DNA of 64,000 nucleotides from Actinomadura sp. WMMA1423 (GTDB lineage Bacteria; Actinomycetota; Actinomycetes; Streptosporangiales; Streptosporangiaceae), in assembly GCF_006547145.1 (NCBI RefSeq), contig NZ_CP041244.1, positions 3,968,001 through 4,032,000 of the forward strand, given 5' to 3'. Both the position numbers and the translations under genes were made by a program. Numbering within the stretch: position 1 is the stretch's first letter; each line of letters begins with the position of its first letter. The notes beneath the pieces were generated by a model that saw only the letters and a list, made by a program, of their open reading frames with translations, ran no database searches and was not told where the DNA came from. Below are positions 1-8,871 of the stretch, one piece after another.

Positions 1-2336
1 TCCCAGCGCAGCACCTGCTCGCGCCGCCGGCCGCCGGCGATGACCCTGGCCTCGATCCAGTCGACCCGCACGATCGCGGGGCGGCCGGGGATGGCGAGCG
101 AGATGTCGACCGTGTCGTGGTGCTCGAACGACAGCCGGGAGAACGACAGCCCGTTGTGGTTGATCCGGACGCGGCGGCGAATGGGCTCGTGCCACCGGTC
201 GTCCGCCGTCCGGAACCGCAGCCGCGTCTCGTGCTTCTCGCCGGACGGCTCGAACGCCTCCGCGTCGACGGCCCCGTCCGCGACGGCCCTCGCCATGGCG
301 CCGAGCCCGGTGTCGGACGCGGCGATCAGCGCGGGCCAGAACGAGTCGCGCATGTGCAGGTCGCCGAGGTCGCCCGGCGACAGGTACGGGACGGCGGCCT
401 TGAGGTCGGCGGGCAGCAGGGTGGTGACCAGGGACGAGCCGAAGTTGTCCTCGTGGGTCCAGTTCCCGAAGACGGCCGCCTCCTCGGGGGTGGGCGACTC
501 CAGCGCGGCCACCAGGATCCGGGCCAGGCGGTTCCGGGCCGCCTGCGGGCGGGCCAGGTCGGGCCATGCGCCGCCGGAGGCGGCGACGTACCGGTTCCAC
601 ATGTGCTGGAACGCCAGGACGCCGTCCTGGACGGTGCGGCGCTCGGCGTTCTGCGACGGCGAGTCGGCGGCCCGGCCGAGGACCGGCGCGCCGTCCTCGG
701 TGAAGCCGACGAGGGAGCCGCAGAGCGCGTTGACGCACTGCTCCACGATCTCGGGGCTGCGGGTGACGGTCGCCGCGACGTGCGCCGGGTGCCCGGCCTG
801 CGCCAGGTAGCCCTCGGCGCGCAGCCCGGCCATGTAGACCCGCCCGGCGCGGGTGTCGGTGGCGAGGTACAGCCCGGCGGGCCTGACGTCGATGCGGGCG
901 ATCTCCAGGGCGCGGGCGAGCTGGTACTGGATCGTGCCGCCCCAGCCGAGGTCGACGAGCGTCAGCTCCCCCGCCGCGAGCGCCTCGTCGTCGAGCGCGC
1001 CCGCGCTCCGCAGCGACTTGATCATGCGTTCGCGGGCGGCGGTGACGGTCACCGCGAGCCGGTTGCACAGGTGCGGCGTCTCGGTCAGCGCGCGGGCGAC
1101 GCGCTCGGCGATGTCGCCGTTGTCGATGACGGTGTCCAGCTCGGTCGCGAGGCCGGGCACCTCACCGGGCTGGAGTTCCAGGACCGACAGGGCCTGCCGG
1201 ACGGTCAGCCGGTACCCGGTCCGGACGAAGGCGTGCACGGCGGCGGTGTCGTGGGGGTCGAGCCCGGCGAGCGAGGTCACGAACCGCGACAGCCAGACCG
1301 GGGCGGCGCGCACGTCCCAGCCGCGCGCCTCGGCGGCCTCGTTGATCAGCCGGGACAGCAGCTCGCCCTCACGCATCGAGCACCACAGCCGCCGGGTCCC
1401 GGTCTCGTGCGCCCGCCACGCCGCCCATTCCGCGAAGCCGGTCAGCACCGGACCGAGGACGACCGCGCCGTACCGCCACGCGACGTCCAGGCCGGAGGTG
1501 CTGAACGGTACGCCGGAGTGCACGGCCTTGGCGCGCAGGCTGGTGAGGCCGAAGTCGCCGTGCCGGTCGTCCAGGTCGGGAGCGTCGTCGCCGAACGGGA
1601 GGACGGGCTCCTTCTCGCGGCCCAGCACGTCGAGGTAGGCGTCGTCGAGCCTCCGGTAGTGCACGGTGCGGATGCCGAGCTCGCCGGGGACCCTGTGGTC
1701 GGCGATCTGGTGGTCGCCGACGTGCACGATCTGCTCGGGGCCGCAGCCGAGGTCGCGCAGCACGATCTTCCAGAGGCCCGACGCCTTGTCGGTGCCGTGC
1801 TGGTTCGACCGGAAGACGCGCACACCGTCCATCGGGCCGAGTTCCGGCCGGTCGAGCAGCCGGGAGAGCTGGTCCTCGGTGAAGTAGGTGTCGGAGACGA
1901 GGACGATCTGGACGCCCTGCTCGCGCGCCGCGCTGACGATCTCGGCGACGTCCAGGTCCACGACGGTCAGCTCGCGCTCCAGCTCGACCTCGGCCTCGAC
2001 GAGCCGCTCCAGAGGCGCGGCGCCGAAGACCCCGTCCGGCATCGCGCGCCAGATGCCGAAGAGCGAGACCTCGGTCCCGAGGGCGTCGCGGCCGCGGCGG
2101 GCTTCGTCCTCGGCGGCGATCCGCATGCGGCGGAACGTCGCGTCGCTCACCCAGTCCGCGCACAGCCCGGCCTCCCGCAACCGCGAACCGAGCAGGGCGA
2201 ACACGTCGGTGGGGCGGGGCACCCTGCGCCACAGCAGGGTGTCGAAGACGTCCAGGGACAAGACGGTGCACGCCCGGTCGGCGACGATGCGGCGGACGTT
2301 GTCGAGCAACGGGCTGCCGTTCTCCTGTGTGGTCAA
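1..2336 (-). CDS. HAD-superfamily multidomain protein of a polysaccharide locus (3' end outside window)
   Basis: The gene runs off the left edge of the window; about 778 codons are visible. I chose the TTG at 2336 because a GGGGAGAGGTG ribosome site lies just upstream and the frame starts directly before the HAD fold. Visible HAD motifs are LDVFDTLL (Asp29/Asp32), LVSDTYF near residue 155 and HVGDHQIADHR near residue 205, so a phosphatase or phosphotransferase core is likely intact. The roughly 550 residues after it have no fold I recognise. Such long HAD proteins often sit in glycosyltransferase clusters. It is the last visible gene of the leftward glf-glfT2-ABC operon, 81 bp after the ATPase. 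Substrate unknown; a sugar or polyol phosphate is inference. Confidence 0.72.
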   Translation of the reverse strand, partial: MTTQENGSPLLDNVRRIVADRACTVLSLDVFDTLLWRRVPRPTDVFALLGSRLREAGLCADWVSDATFRRMRIAAEDEARRGRDALGTEVSLFGIWRAMPDGVFGAAPLERLVEAEVELERELTVVDLDVAEIVSAAREQGVQIVLVSDTYFTEDQLSRLLDRPELGPMDGVRVFRSNQHGTDKASGLWKIVLRDLGCGPEQIVHVGDHQIADHRVPGELGIRTVHYRRLDDAYLDVLGREKEPVLPFGDDAPDLDDRHGDFGLTSLRAKAVHSGVPFSTSGLDVAWRYGAVVLGPVLTGFAEWAAWRAHETGTRRLWCSMREGELLSRLINEAAEARGWDVRAAPVWLSRFVTSLAGLDPHDTAAVHAFVRTGYRLTVRQALSVLELQPGEVPGLATELDTVIDNGDIAERVARALTETPHLCNRLAVTVTAARERMIKSLRSAGALDDEALAAGELTLVDLGWGGTIQYQLARALEIARIDVRPAGLYLATDTRAGRVYMAGLRAEGYLAQAGHPAHVAATVTRSPEIVEQCVNALCGSLVGFTEDGAPVLGRAADSPSQNAERRTVQDGVLAFQHMWNRYVAASGGAWPDLARPQAARNRLARILVAALESPTPEEAAVFGNWTHEDNFGSSLVTTLLPADLKAAVPYLSPGDLGDLHMRDSFWPALIAASDTGLGAMARAVADGAVDAEAFEPSGEKHETRLRFRTADDRWHEPIRRRVRINHNGLSFSRLSFEHHDTVDISLAIPGRPAIVRVDWIEARVIAGGRRREQVLRW

Positions 2337-2417
2337 CGCCGCACCTCTCCCCTGGTCCTGCACCGGCGCACGCGGCCCCCGGCCGCGGCTCGGGTCACCC
2401 TATCCACCAAGATCTGC

Positions 2418-3230
2418 TCATCGACCGGTTTCTCCCGGTGCGCTGGCCGCCCCCGCCCCCGCCGCCGCGGCCCCGCGGCGCGCGGCACGGTCCTCGCGCA
2501 CCAGCCGGCCGGCCTCCGCCGTCGGCCCGTCGAAGATCACCCGGCCCTGCCGCATGGTGACGCCGCGGTCGCAGAGCCCCACGAGCATCCTGATGTCGTG
2601 CGCGACGACGACCATGGTGCGGCCCTCGCCGCGCAGCTCGCGGATGCGGGCCAGGCACTTCTCCCGGAATGGCGGGTCGCCGACGGCGAGCACCTCGTCG
2701 ATGAGGAACACGTCCGGCTCGGTGTGCGCCGCGATCGAGAACGCGAGCCGCATGAACATGCCGGAGGAGTAGAACTTCACCTGGTCGTCGAGGAAGCGCT
2801 CGACGCCGGAGAACTCGACGATGGCGTCGAACTTCCGGGTGATCTCGGCGCGGGTCATGCCGAGGATCGCGCCGTTGAGGAAGACGTTCTCACGCCCCGT
2901 CAGCTCGGGGTGCAGGCCGGCGCCCACGTCGATCAGCCCGGCGACGCGGCCGCGGACGAGGACCGACCCGCTGTCCGGGCGCATGACCCCGGAGATCAGC
3001 TTGAGCAGGGTGCTCTTGCCGGATCCGTTCAGCCCCATGAGCGCCACGGTCTCGCCCTGGCCGATGGTGAGGCTCACCTCGTCCAGCGCCCTGAAACGGT
3101 CCGACAGGCGCTGCCCGCGGAGCGCGCGGACGCTCATCTCCTTGATCGAGTGAGCGTGCCGCAGCGTGAAGTTCTTCGTGACGCGGTCGATGAGGATCGA
3201 CGGGGCCGGGTTCGGGTTCGGGGAGGTCAA
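2418..3230 (-). CDS. Polysaccharide ABC exporter, ATP-binding subunit (Wzt/TagH type)
   Basis: 270 residues, nucleotide-binding half of an ABC-2 exporter that moves a lipid-linked polysaccharide across the membrane. Walker A is GLNGSGKST (residues 66-74). Walker B is VFLIDEVLAVGD near residue 180, with the family-typical relaxed signature YSSGMFMRLAF before it. The N-terminal approximately 50 residues with the RALRGQ segment match Wzt/TagH/RfbE proteins. It lacks the long C-terminal carbohydrate-binding domain of some Wzt proteins, so substrate choice probably lies elsewhere. It follows the permease gene by 3 bp, so the two are co-translated. In mycobacteria the related Rv3781/Rv3783 pair is linked to galactan export, which fits the glf and glfT2 neighbours. 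Confidence 0.92.
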   Translation of the reverse strand: MTSPNPNPAPSILIDRVTKNFTLRHAHSIKEMSVRALRGQRLSDRFRALDEVSLTIGQGETVALMGLNGSGKSTLLKLISGVMRPDSGSVLVRGRVAGLIDVGAGLHPELTGRENVFLNGAILGMTRAEITRKFDAIVEFSGVERFLDDQVKFYSSGMFMRLAFSIAAHTEPDVFLIDEVLAVGDPPFREKCLARIRELRGEGRTMVVVAHDIRMLVGLCDRGVTMRQGRVIFDGPTAEAGRLVREDRAARRGAAAAGAGAASAPGETGR

Positions 3231-3233
3231 GGG

Positions 3234-4103
3234 CTACAGCTCCTGCGCGAAGCGCGCCTGCGCGCGGGAGAACACCGCGTGCCCGGCGACGAACACCAGC
3301 ACGCTGACCGCGAGCGAGACGCCGGCGTGGGCGTAAAGGTGGGGCGGGAACACGAAGTCGCCGCGGGTGCCGGGGAGCCAGAAGGCCCGCTGGAACAGGG
3401 AGACCGCGCTGACGAGCGGGTTGGCGAGGTAGAGGTCCAGCACCCAGCCGGGCGCGTGGGTCTGGACGTGCGTCCACGGGTAGATCATCGGCACCGACCA
3501 GGTGATGACGATCACCGAGATGTCCACGACCTGCTCCAGGTCGCGGAAGAACACGTTCACGGCGGCGCAGAGCAGGCCGACACCGAAGCCGAGCACGACG
3601 ATGATCGCGAACCCGTAGACGGCCGCGCCGAGCTCCACCGGGGAGGGCCGCCATCCGGCGGCGACCGATCCGCCCAGCAGGATCATCATCCCCGGCAGGA
3701 AGTGCACGAGCGAGACCAGCACCGACGCCGCCGGGAACAGCTCGCGCGGCAGGAACACCTTCCGGACGAGCGCGGCGTTGCCCGTCACCGAGCGGGTCGT
3801 CGAGTGCAGCGTCTCGGTGAACAGGTTGACCAGGACCATGCCCGCGAACAGGTAGACCGGGAAGTCCTCGACCCGGTCGTCCATCCCGAGGAAGACCCCG
3901 ATGACATAGAAGTAGACGGCGAAGTGCACGGCCGGCCGCACGTAGGACCAGCCGAGGCCGAGCAGCGAGCCCTTGTAGCGGGCCCTGAGCTCCCGGCGCA
4001 CCAGCAGTCGCAGCAGGTACTTCTCCCGGAACGTCCGGCGCAGACCGCCGTCGCCACCGGGCGCCCGCAGCCCGTCGTCGGCGCGGACCGGCGCGGCGGT
4101 CAT
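3234..4103 (-). CDS. Polysaccharide ABC exporter, permease subunit (Wzm/TagG type, ABC-2)
   Basis: 289 residues with about six hydrophobic segments and the ABC-2 entry sequence LVRRELRARYKGSLLGLGW near residue 40, typical of Wzm/TagG/RfbA permeases. It would form the membrane channel that pairs with the downstream ATPase. Its ATG overlaps the stop of the galactofuranosyltransferase gene in an ATGA arrangement, so polymerisation and export are translationally coupled. Length is normal for the family. The likely cargo is a galactofuranose-rich glycan on polyprenyl phosphate, inferred from glf and glfT2 immediately upstream. Confidence 0.9.
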   Translation of the reverse strand: MTAAPVRADDGLRAPGGDGGLRRTFREKYLLRLLVRRELRARYKGSLLGLGWSYVRPAVHFAVYFYVIGVFLGMDDRVEDFPVYLFAGMVLVNLFTETLHSTTRSVTGNAALVRKVFLPRELFPAASVLVSLVHFLPGMMILLGGSVAAGWRPSPVELGAAVYGFAIIVVLGFGVGLLCAAVNVFFRDLEQVVDISVIVITWSVPMIYPWTHVQTHAPGWVLDLYLANPLVSAVSLFQRAFWLPGTRGDFVFPPHLYAHAGVSLAVSVLVFVAGHAVFSRAQARFAQEL

Positions 4104-6229
4104 CCGGGCCCGCCCCCGTCCGAGCCACTCCCGTCCGAGCCACTCCCGTCCGAGCCACTCCCGTCCGAGCCACTCCCGTCCGCTTCACTCCCGTCCGTGC
4201 CGCTCCCGCCGGCGCCGCCCGCCGCCTCGAAGGTCGCCCGCCAGGCGTCGGCGGACGCGATCTCGGCCATGGCGGCCCGGTAGCGGCGGCTCAGCTCCGG
4301 CCACTCGCGGCCGAGCCGGGCGTGCAGGAGCGACGTGCGCCGCAGCAGCGTCCGGAAGCGCTCCGGGTCGCGCTGGTACCAGGCCACCCTGGTGCCGTCG
4401 GCCGAGGAGACCAGGGCGCTGTCGACCTGCGAGAGCAGGCTCCAGTGCCGGTCGATGTGGGGGACGACGACCTGCGGGTTGCCGTGCGAGCCGGGGTCGA
4501 CCGGGCGGAGCTGCCTGACGGTGCCGAGCATCGCGCTCGCGAGGACGTTCACCGTGCCGCGCGGCGGCTTGAACCCGCGCCCGCGCTTCGGCGGCTTGGC
4601 ACGCCGCACCTGCGGGAACTCCTCGTGGCTGGTGCGGTTCTGCGCGTCGGGGAAGGCGGCACGGAACGCCAGGATCTCGGGCAGTTTCGAGGCGATGCCC
4701 GCGTGCATGTGCTCGGGCCCCCGCAGCACGTCCTCGATCGCCGACAGCATCAGCTCGGCGGTGGAGTACTGCATGGCGAGCGCGTGCTTCACCGAGATGA
4801 TGAAGCTCTCCTTGAGCAGGTTGCCGCCGTGCTCGTACGGCGAGTGCATGAGGGCGGTGACCAGGCGGTTGCGCTCGTGGAAGTACGCCTGCCAGTCGAT
4901 GCCGTCGTCCTTGTCCTGCCAGGGGACGTGCCACGCGGCCATGCCCGGCAGCGTCACGGTCGGGAAGCCCGCCTCGCCGGCGCGGACGCAGTACTCGGCG
5001 TCGTCCCACTTGATGAACATCGGCATCGACAGCCCGATCTTCCGGACGACGTCGGTGGGGATGAGGCACATCCACCAGCCGTTGTAGTCGACGTCGACGC
5101 GCCGGTGCAGCCACTTCGTCCTGAGCAGGCTCCCCGAGCTCGCCTTCGCGCGGGGGCTCGGGTTGGGCGGCTTGGCGAAGTCGTGCTCGCGCTTGGTGTG
5201 CGGGGCCTCCTCCCACCACCAGCGGTACCGTCCGATGGTCTCGCCGTAGGCGTGCAACTGCGAGCGGACGAACAGGTTGAACATGTGGCCGCCGACGATC
5301 GTCGGCGTGCGGGCGAAGTCGGCGAACGCGACGGCGCGCAGGACGCCCTCGGTCTCGGTGACCACATCGTCGTCGAGCAGGAGGACGTAGTCGCTGGTCC
5401 CGGCTTTGACGGTCTCGTCCATCGCGCGGGAGAAGCCGCCGGAGCCGCCGAGGTTGCCCTGCTCGATGACGTGCAGCTTCGGTCCGAGAACGGCCGCGGC
5501 GCTCTCGAAGGCCTCGTCGTCGCGGACGCGCTCGGTGCCCTGGTCGACGACGTAGACGGCGTCCACCACCTCCAGCGCCTCAGGTGCGCCGCCGAGCGCG
5601 ACGAGTTGGTCGACGCAGAAGCCCGGGCGGTTGAACGTGGTGATGCCGAGGCTGACCCGGCCCTGCCGGACCGGGCCGGCGGCGCTCGTGTCGGCGCACC
5701 AGTCGGCCCGCTCCAGTACGGCGTTGCTCTCCCCGGCGAGCACGTCCATCCAGTACCAGCCGCCGTCGATGAACGGGCGCAGCGTCAGCCGGAACGTCTC
5801 CTCCCGGGCGGTGGCCGAGTCGAATCGGACCGACTCGACGCGCTGGACATGGCCCTTCGCGCTGGACCGGTAGACGATCACGGTGGCCTGACCGCGCACC
5901 CGCACCCGCAGGAGCACCTCCTCCACCGACGTCCAGCGCCGCCAGTAGCTGGCCGGGAAGGCGTTGAAGTACGTCGCGAACGAGACCCGCCGCCCGACCG
6001 GCACGACCACGCTGCGCCGGCCGACGCCCCCGGCCCCGTCCGCGGTCCCCGTCACGGCGGTGGTCTCGGCGGCCCTCTCCGCCGCGGCGGCCTCGGCACC
6101 GCGGGCGATCTCGCCCTCGACGTAGAGCTTGAGGACGTCCAGGTCGCGGTCGACCGGCATCACGACGCGCTGCAGGACCCGCAGGCCCGGGGCGCCGCCC
6201 CCGTCGGGCGTCTCCGCGTGTTCGGTCAC
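4100..6229 (-). CDS. Galactofuranosyltransferase, GlfT2-like (GT2 family)
   Basis: 709 residues from GTG 6229, whose first two bases sit in the GTGA overlap with the glf stop. It resembles mycobacterial GlfT2, the processive UDP-Galf transferase that builds galactan on a polyprenyl carrier. There is an N-terminal beta-sandwich region (FNAFPASYWRRWT) and a GT-A domain. The metal-binding LLLDDDV is near residue 284, WDDAEYCVRAGEAGF near 407 and HVPWQDKDDGIDWQAYFHERN near 435; the last two are GlfT2 signatures. The extreme C-terminus is a low-complexity GSGSDGSGSD tail encoded by a 15-bp tandem repeat, absent from mycobacterial enzymes and presumably disordered. Confidence 0.9.
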   Translation of the reverse strand: MTEHAETPDGGGAPGLRVLQRVVMPVDRDLDVLKLYVEGEIARGAEAAAAERAAETTAVTGTADGAGGVGRRSVVVPVGRRVSFATYFNAFPASYWRRWTSVEEVLLRVRVRGQATVIVYRSSAKGHVQRVESVRFDSATAREETFRLTLRPFIDGGWYWMDVLAGESNAVLERADWCADTSAAGPVRQGRVSLGITTFNRPGFCVDQLVALGGAPEALEVVDAVYVVDQGTERVRDDEAFESAAAVLGPKLHVIEQGNLGGSGGFSRAMDETVKAGTSDYVLLLDDDVVTETEGVLRAVAFADFARTPTIVGGHMFNLFVRSQLHAYGETIGRYRWWWEEAPHTKREHDFAKPPNPSPRAKASSGSLLRTKWLHRRVDVDYNGWWMCLIPTDVVRKIGLSMPMFIKWDDAEYCVRAGEAGFPTVTLPGMAAWHVPWQDKDDGIDWQAYFHERNRLVTALMHSPYEHGGNLLKESFIISVKHALAMQYSTAELMLSAIEDVLRGPEHMHAGIASKLPEILAFRAAFPDAQNRTSHEEFPQVRRAKPPKRGRGFKPPRGTVNVLASAMLGTVRQLRPVDPGSHGNPQVVVPHIDRHWSLLSQVDSALVSSADGTRVAWYQRDPERFRTLLRRTSLLHARLGREWPELSRRYRAAMAEIASADAWRATFEAAGGAGGSGTDGSEADGSGSDGSGSDGSGSDGSGSDGGGPG
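4116..4205. repeat. 15-bp tandem repeat in the 3' end of the GlfT2-like gene
   Basis: Four perfect copies of ccgtccgagccactc and two degenerate ones. The unit is a multiple of three, so on the coding strand it reads as Gly-Ser-(Asp)-Gly-Ser repeats and keeps the frame. It alters only the tail after the enzyme domain. Confidence 0.95.
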
Positions 6230-7422
6230 TCGTCCGCACCTCCGATAGTAGGACGCGAGGCGCCGCCGAAATGGGGACGCAGTCTGTTGTCGACCATGCT
6301 GAGCGCGCTGGCGATGGCCATGTGCATGTCGAGGTACCTGTAGGTGCCGAGACGACCGCCGAACAGGACGCCGTCCTCGCGCTTCGCGAGCTCGCGGTAG
6401 GCGAGCAGCCGGGCCCGGTCGGCGGCGGCGTTGACCGGATAGTACGGCTCGTCGCCGCGCTCGGCGGCCCGCGAGTACTCCCGCATGATCACCGTCCGGT
6501 CGGACGGGTAGTGCGCGCGCTCGGGGTGGAAGTGCCGGAACTCGTGGATCCGGGTGTAGGGGATGTCCTCGTCGGCGTAGTTCATGACGGGCGTGCCCTG
6601 GAAGTCGCCGGTCGGCACGACCTCCGTCTCGAAGTCCAGCGTCCGCCAGCCGAGCTCGCCCTCGGCGTGGTCGAAGTAGCGGTCCAGCGGGCCGGTGTAG
6701 ACGACGGGCACGTTGCCGACGACGTCGTTCCGCAGGTCGAAGAAGTCGGTGTTCAGCCGGACCTCGATGCGCGGGTGGTCGGCCATCCGCTCCAGCCAGG
6801 CGGTGTAGCCGTCGACCGGGAGCCCCTCGTGCGTGTCGTCGAAGTACCGGTTGTCGAAGGTGTAGCGCACCGGCAGCCGGGTGATGACCTCCGCCGGCAG
6901 GTCGCGCGGGTCGGTCCGCCACTGCTTGGCGGTGTAGCCGCGGATGAACGCCTCGTACAGCGGGCGCCCGATCAGCGAGATCGCCTGCTCCTCCAGGTTC
7001 GCCGGGCGGCGCACCTCGGCGGCCTGCTCGGCGATGAGCGCGCGGGCCTCGTCCGGGGTGAAGACCCGGCCGAAGTACTCGCAGATCGTGCCGAGGTTGA
7101 TCGGCATCGAGTAGGCCCGGCCCTTGTAGGTGGAGTACACGCGGTGCCGGTAGCCGGTGAAGGAGGTGAACCGGTTGGCGTACTCCCACACGCGCTCGTT
7201 GGAGGTGTGGAACAGGTGCGCGCCGTAGCGGTGCACCTCGATGCCCGTCTCCGGCTCCGGCTCGCTGTAGGCGTTGCCGCCTATGTGGTCGCGGCGGTCG
7301 AGCACGAGGACGCGCAGGCCGAGCGCGGCGGCGCATCGTTCGGCGACCGTGAGACCGAAGAATCCGGATCCGGCCACCACGAGGTCAACGTTCACTGGAC
7401 GGGGTCCATCCGAGGTGTCCAT
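6226..7422 (-). CDS. glf: UDP-galactopyranose mutase
   Basis: Flavoenzyme that interconverts UDP-galactopyranose and UDP-galactofuranose, supplying the donor for the adjacent galactofuranosyltransferase. With ATG 7422 it is 398 residues, close to the 399 of M. tuberculosis Glf; GTG 7395 is an alternative that starts just before the fold. Visible signatures are the FAD Rossmann loop VVAGSGFFGLTVAERCA, the DRRDHIGGNAYSEPEPETG segment, RLPVRYTFDNRYF, YTGPLDRYFD and the C-terminal FGGRLGTYRYLDMHMAIASA, all conserved in prokaryotic Glf. It is the first gene of the leftward operon and is divergent from the sulfotransferase genes. Ribosome sites before both candidate starts are weak. Confidence 0.95.
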   Translation of the reverse strand: MDTSDGPRPVNVDLVVAGSGFFGLTVAERCAAALGLRVLVLDRRDHIGGNAYSEPEPETGIEVHRYGAHLFHTSNERVWEYANRFTSFTGYRHRVYSTYKGRAYSMPINLGTICEYFGRVFTPDEARALIAEQAAEVRRPANLEEQAISLIGRPLYEAFIRGYTAKQWRTDPRDLPAEVITRLPVRYTFDNRYFDDTHEGLPVDGYTAWLERMADHPRIEVRLNTDFFDLRNDVVGNVPVVYTGPLDRYFDHAEGELGWRTLDFETEVVPTGDFQGTPVMNYADEDIPYTRIHEFRHFHPERAHYPSDRTVIMREYSRAAERGDEPYYPVNAAADRARLLAYRELAKREDGVLFGGRLGTYRYLDMHMAIASALSMVDNRLRPHFGGASRPTIGGADE

Positions 7423-7545
7423 CCGACTCGTGCGGGGGAGCGAAGGGGCCGGGCGGCGCGGGGGCGGCGGCCGGATCCCTGTGTACCGAATGCGGCTAAG
7501 ATACCCGGGGTTCGATCGGTACCGGCGCAGGAAGCCGAGGATCGC

Positions 7546-8871
7546 GTGCCCCCACCCACTCCCGGTAGTGCGGCGCACAATGCGCGCCCCGCCGTATACC
7601 TGCACGTCGGGGCGGCCAAGAGCGGCACGACGTTCCTGCAGCAGGTGCTGTGGCACAACCGCGACCGTCTGCGCGAGCACGGCGTCCTCTACCCGGGCCG
7701 GGACCAGGCCGCGCACGTCCGCGCGGCGTTCGACCTGCGGCGGACGTTCTTCCGCGAGGCGTCCGACCCCGCGACGCGCGGGGCGTGGCACGAACTGGTC
7801 GCCGAGGCCCGCGCGTGGCCCGGCACCGTCGTCATCTCGCAGGAGCTGCTCGCCCCCGCCCGGCCGCGCTGGATCCGCCAGGCCATGGCCGACCTCGACT
7901 TCGCCGACGTCCACGTGGTCTTCACCGTGCGCGACCTCGGCCGGCAGATCCCTGCCCACTGGCAGGAAGACGTCAAGAACCGCTTCACGACCCCGTTCGC
8001 GGAGTTCGTGGCGTCGCTGCGCCGGCGGGACTGGCCGGCCTACGAGAGCGCCAGGCTGTTCTGGGGACTGCAGGATCCGGTCGCCGTGCTCGGACGCTGG
8101 GGCGAGGGCCTGCCGCCCGAGCGGGTCCACGTCGTCACCCTTCCCCGCCCTGGCGCGCCCCGCGACCTGCTCTGGCGGCGCTTCTGCGCGGCCACCGGCA
8201 TCGCCGCGGACGACCACGACCTGTCCGGGACGTTCGCCAACCCGTCGCTCGGGCTGAGCGAGACGCAGTTCCTGCTGCGCCTCAACGAAACGCTCGGCGA
8301 CCGCGTCGGCTGGCACGTCTACAACGAGGACGTCAAGCTCTTCCTCGCGCAGCAGGTGCTGGCCGGGCGGCCGCGGCCCGTCAGGATCGAACTGCCTCCC
8401 GAGCACGTCCCATGGGCCACCGAACGGGCCGTCGAGACCGTCGAGGCGCTGCGCGCGGCAGGCTACGACGTGGTGGGCGACCTGTACGAGCTGATGCCGT
8501 CGGCCGCGGCCGGCCCCGCGCTCGGAACCGCGCCCGCGCCGCCCCCCGACGAGGTGCGCTGGGCGGAGGTGGCGGACGTGGGCGTCGACGCCGTCGCGGC
8601 GCTGCTGCGCCGGGTCCGCGAGAGCGGTGACCGGGCCGCCGCCGTGCCCGGCGCCGGAATCGCCGTCCGCGACCAGATCGACATGCTGCGCGCGGAGTCG
8701 GCCGGTCTGCTGGAGACGACGGGGCTGCTCGTCCACGACGCCGCCCCGCTCGTGGAGCGGGCCAAACGGACGGCGCGGGAGCGCTACCCGGCGGCCGTCC
8801 GCCTGCGCGGCGCCTACCGCAGGATCCAGGGCGGGACGGAACGGCCCGGCGCCGAGACGGGAACGAGGTGA
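7546..8871 (+). CDS. Sulfotransferase family protein
   Basis: 441 residues from GTG 7546, chosen because GAGG lies five bases upstream and the fold begins soon after. The 5'-phosphosulfate loop is intact (AAKSGTTFLQ, residues 23-32). A 3'-phosphate-type segment FTVRDLGRQIPAHWQEDVKN follows about 100 residues later, as in PAPS-dependent sulfotransferases. The likely reaction is transfer of sulfate from PAPS to an acceptor hydroxyl. The C-terminal approximately 130 residues are Ala/Arg-rich and unassigned. The next gene overlaps it by GTGA and is a paralogue. It is divergent from glf and close to a sulfatase gene, so a sulfated surface glycan is a reasonable inference. Confidence 0.85.
   Translation: MPPPTPGSAAHNARPAVYLHVGAAKSGTTFLQQVLWHNRDRLREHGVLYPGRDQAAHVRAAFDLRRTFFREASDPATRGAWHELVAEARAWPGTVVISQELLAPARPRWIRQAMADLDFADVHVVFTVRDLGRQIPAHWQEDVKNRFTTPFAEFVASLRRRDWPAYESARLFWGLQDPVAVLGRWGEGLPPERVHVVTLPRPGAPRDLLWRRFCAATGIAADDHDLSGTFANPSLGLSETQFLLRLNETLGDRVGWHVYNEDVKLFLAQQVLAGRPRPVRIELPPEHVPWATERAVETVEALRAAGYDVVGDLYELMPSAAAGPALGTAPAPPPDEVRWAEVADVGVDAVAALLRRVRESGDRAAAVPGAGIAVRDQIDMLRAESAGLLETTGLLVHDAAPLVERAKRTARERYPAAVRLRGAYRRIQGGTERPGAETGTR

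Noticed and set aside
117..4283. Rightward open frame of 1,388 codons
   Set aside because: It is antisense to the HAD, ABC and glycosyltransferase genes, whose motifs are clear; the frame is open only because of high GC third positions.
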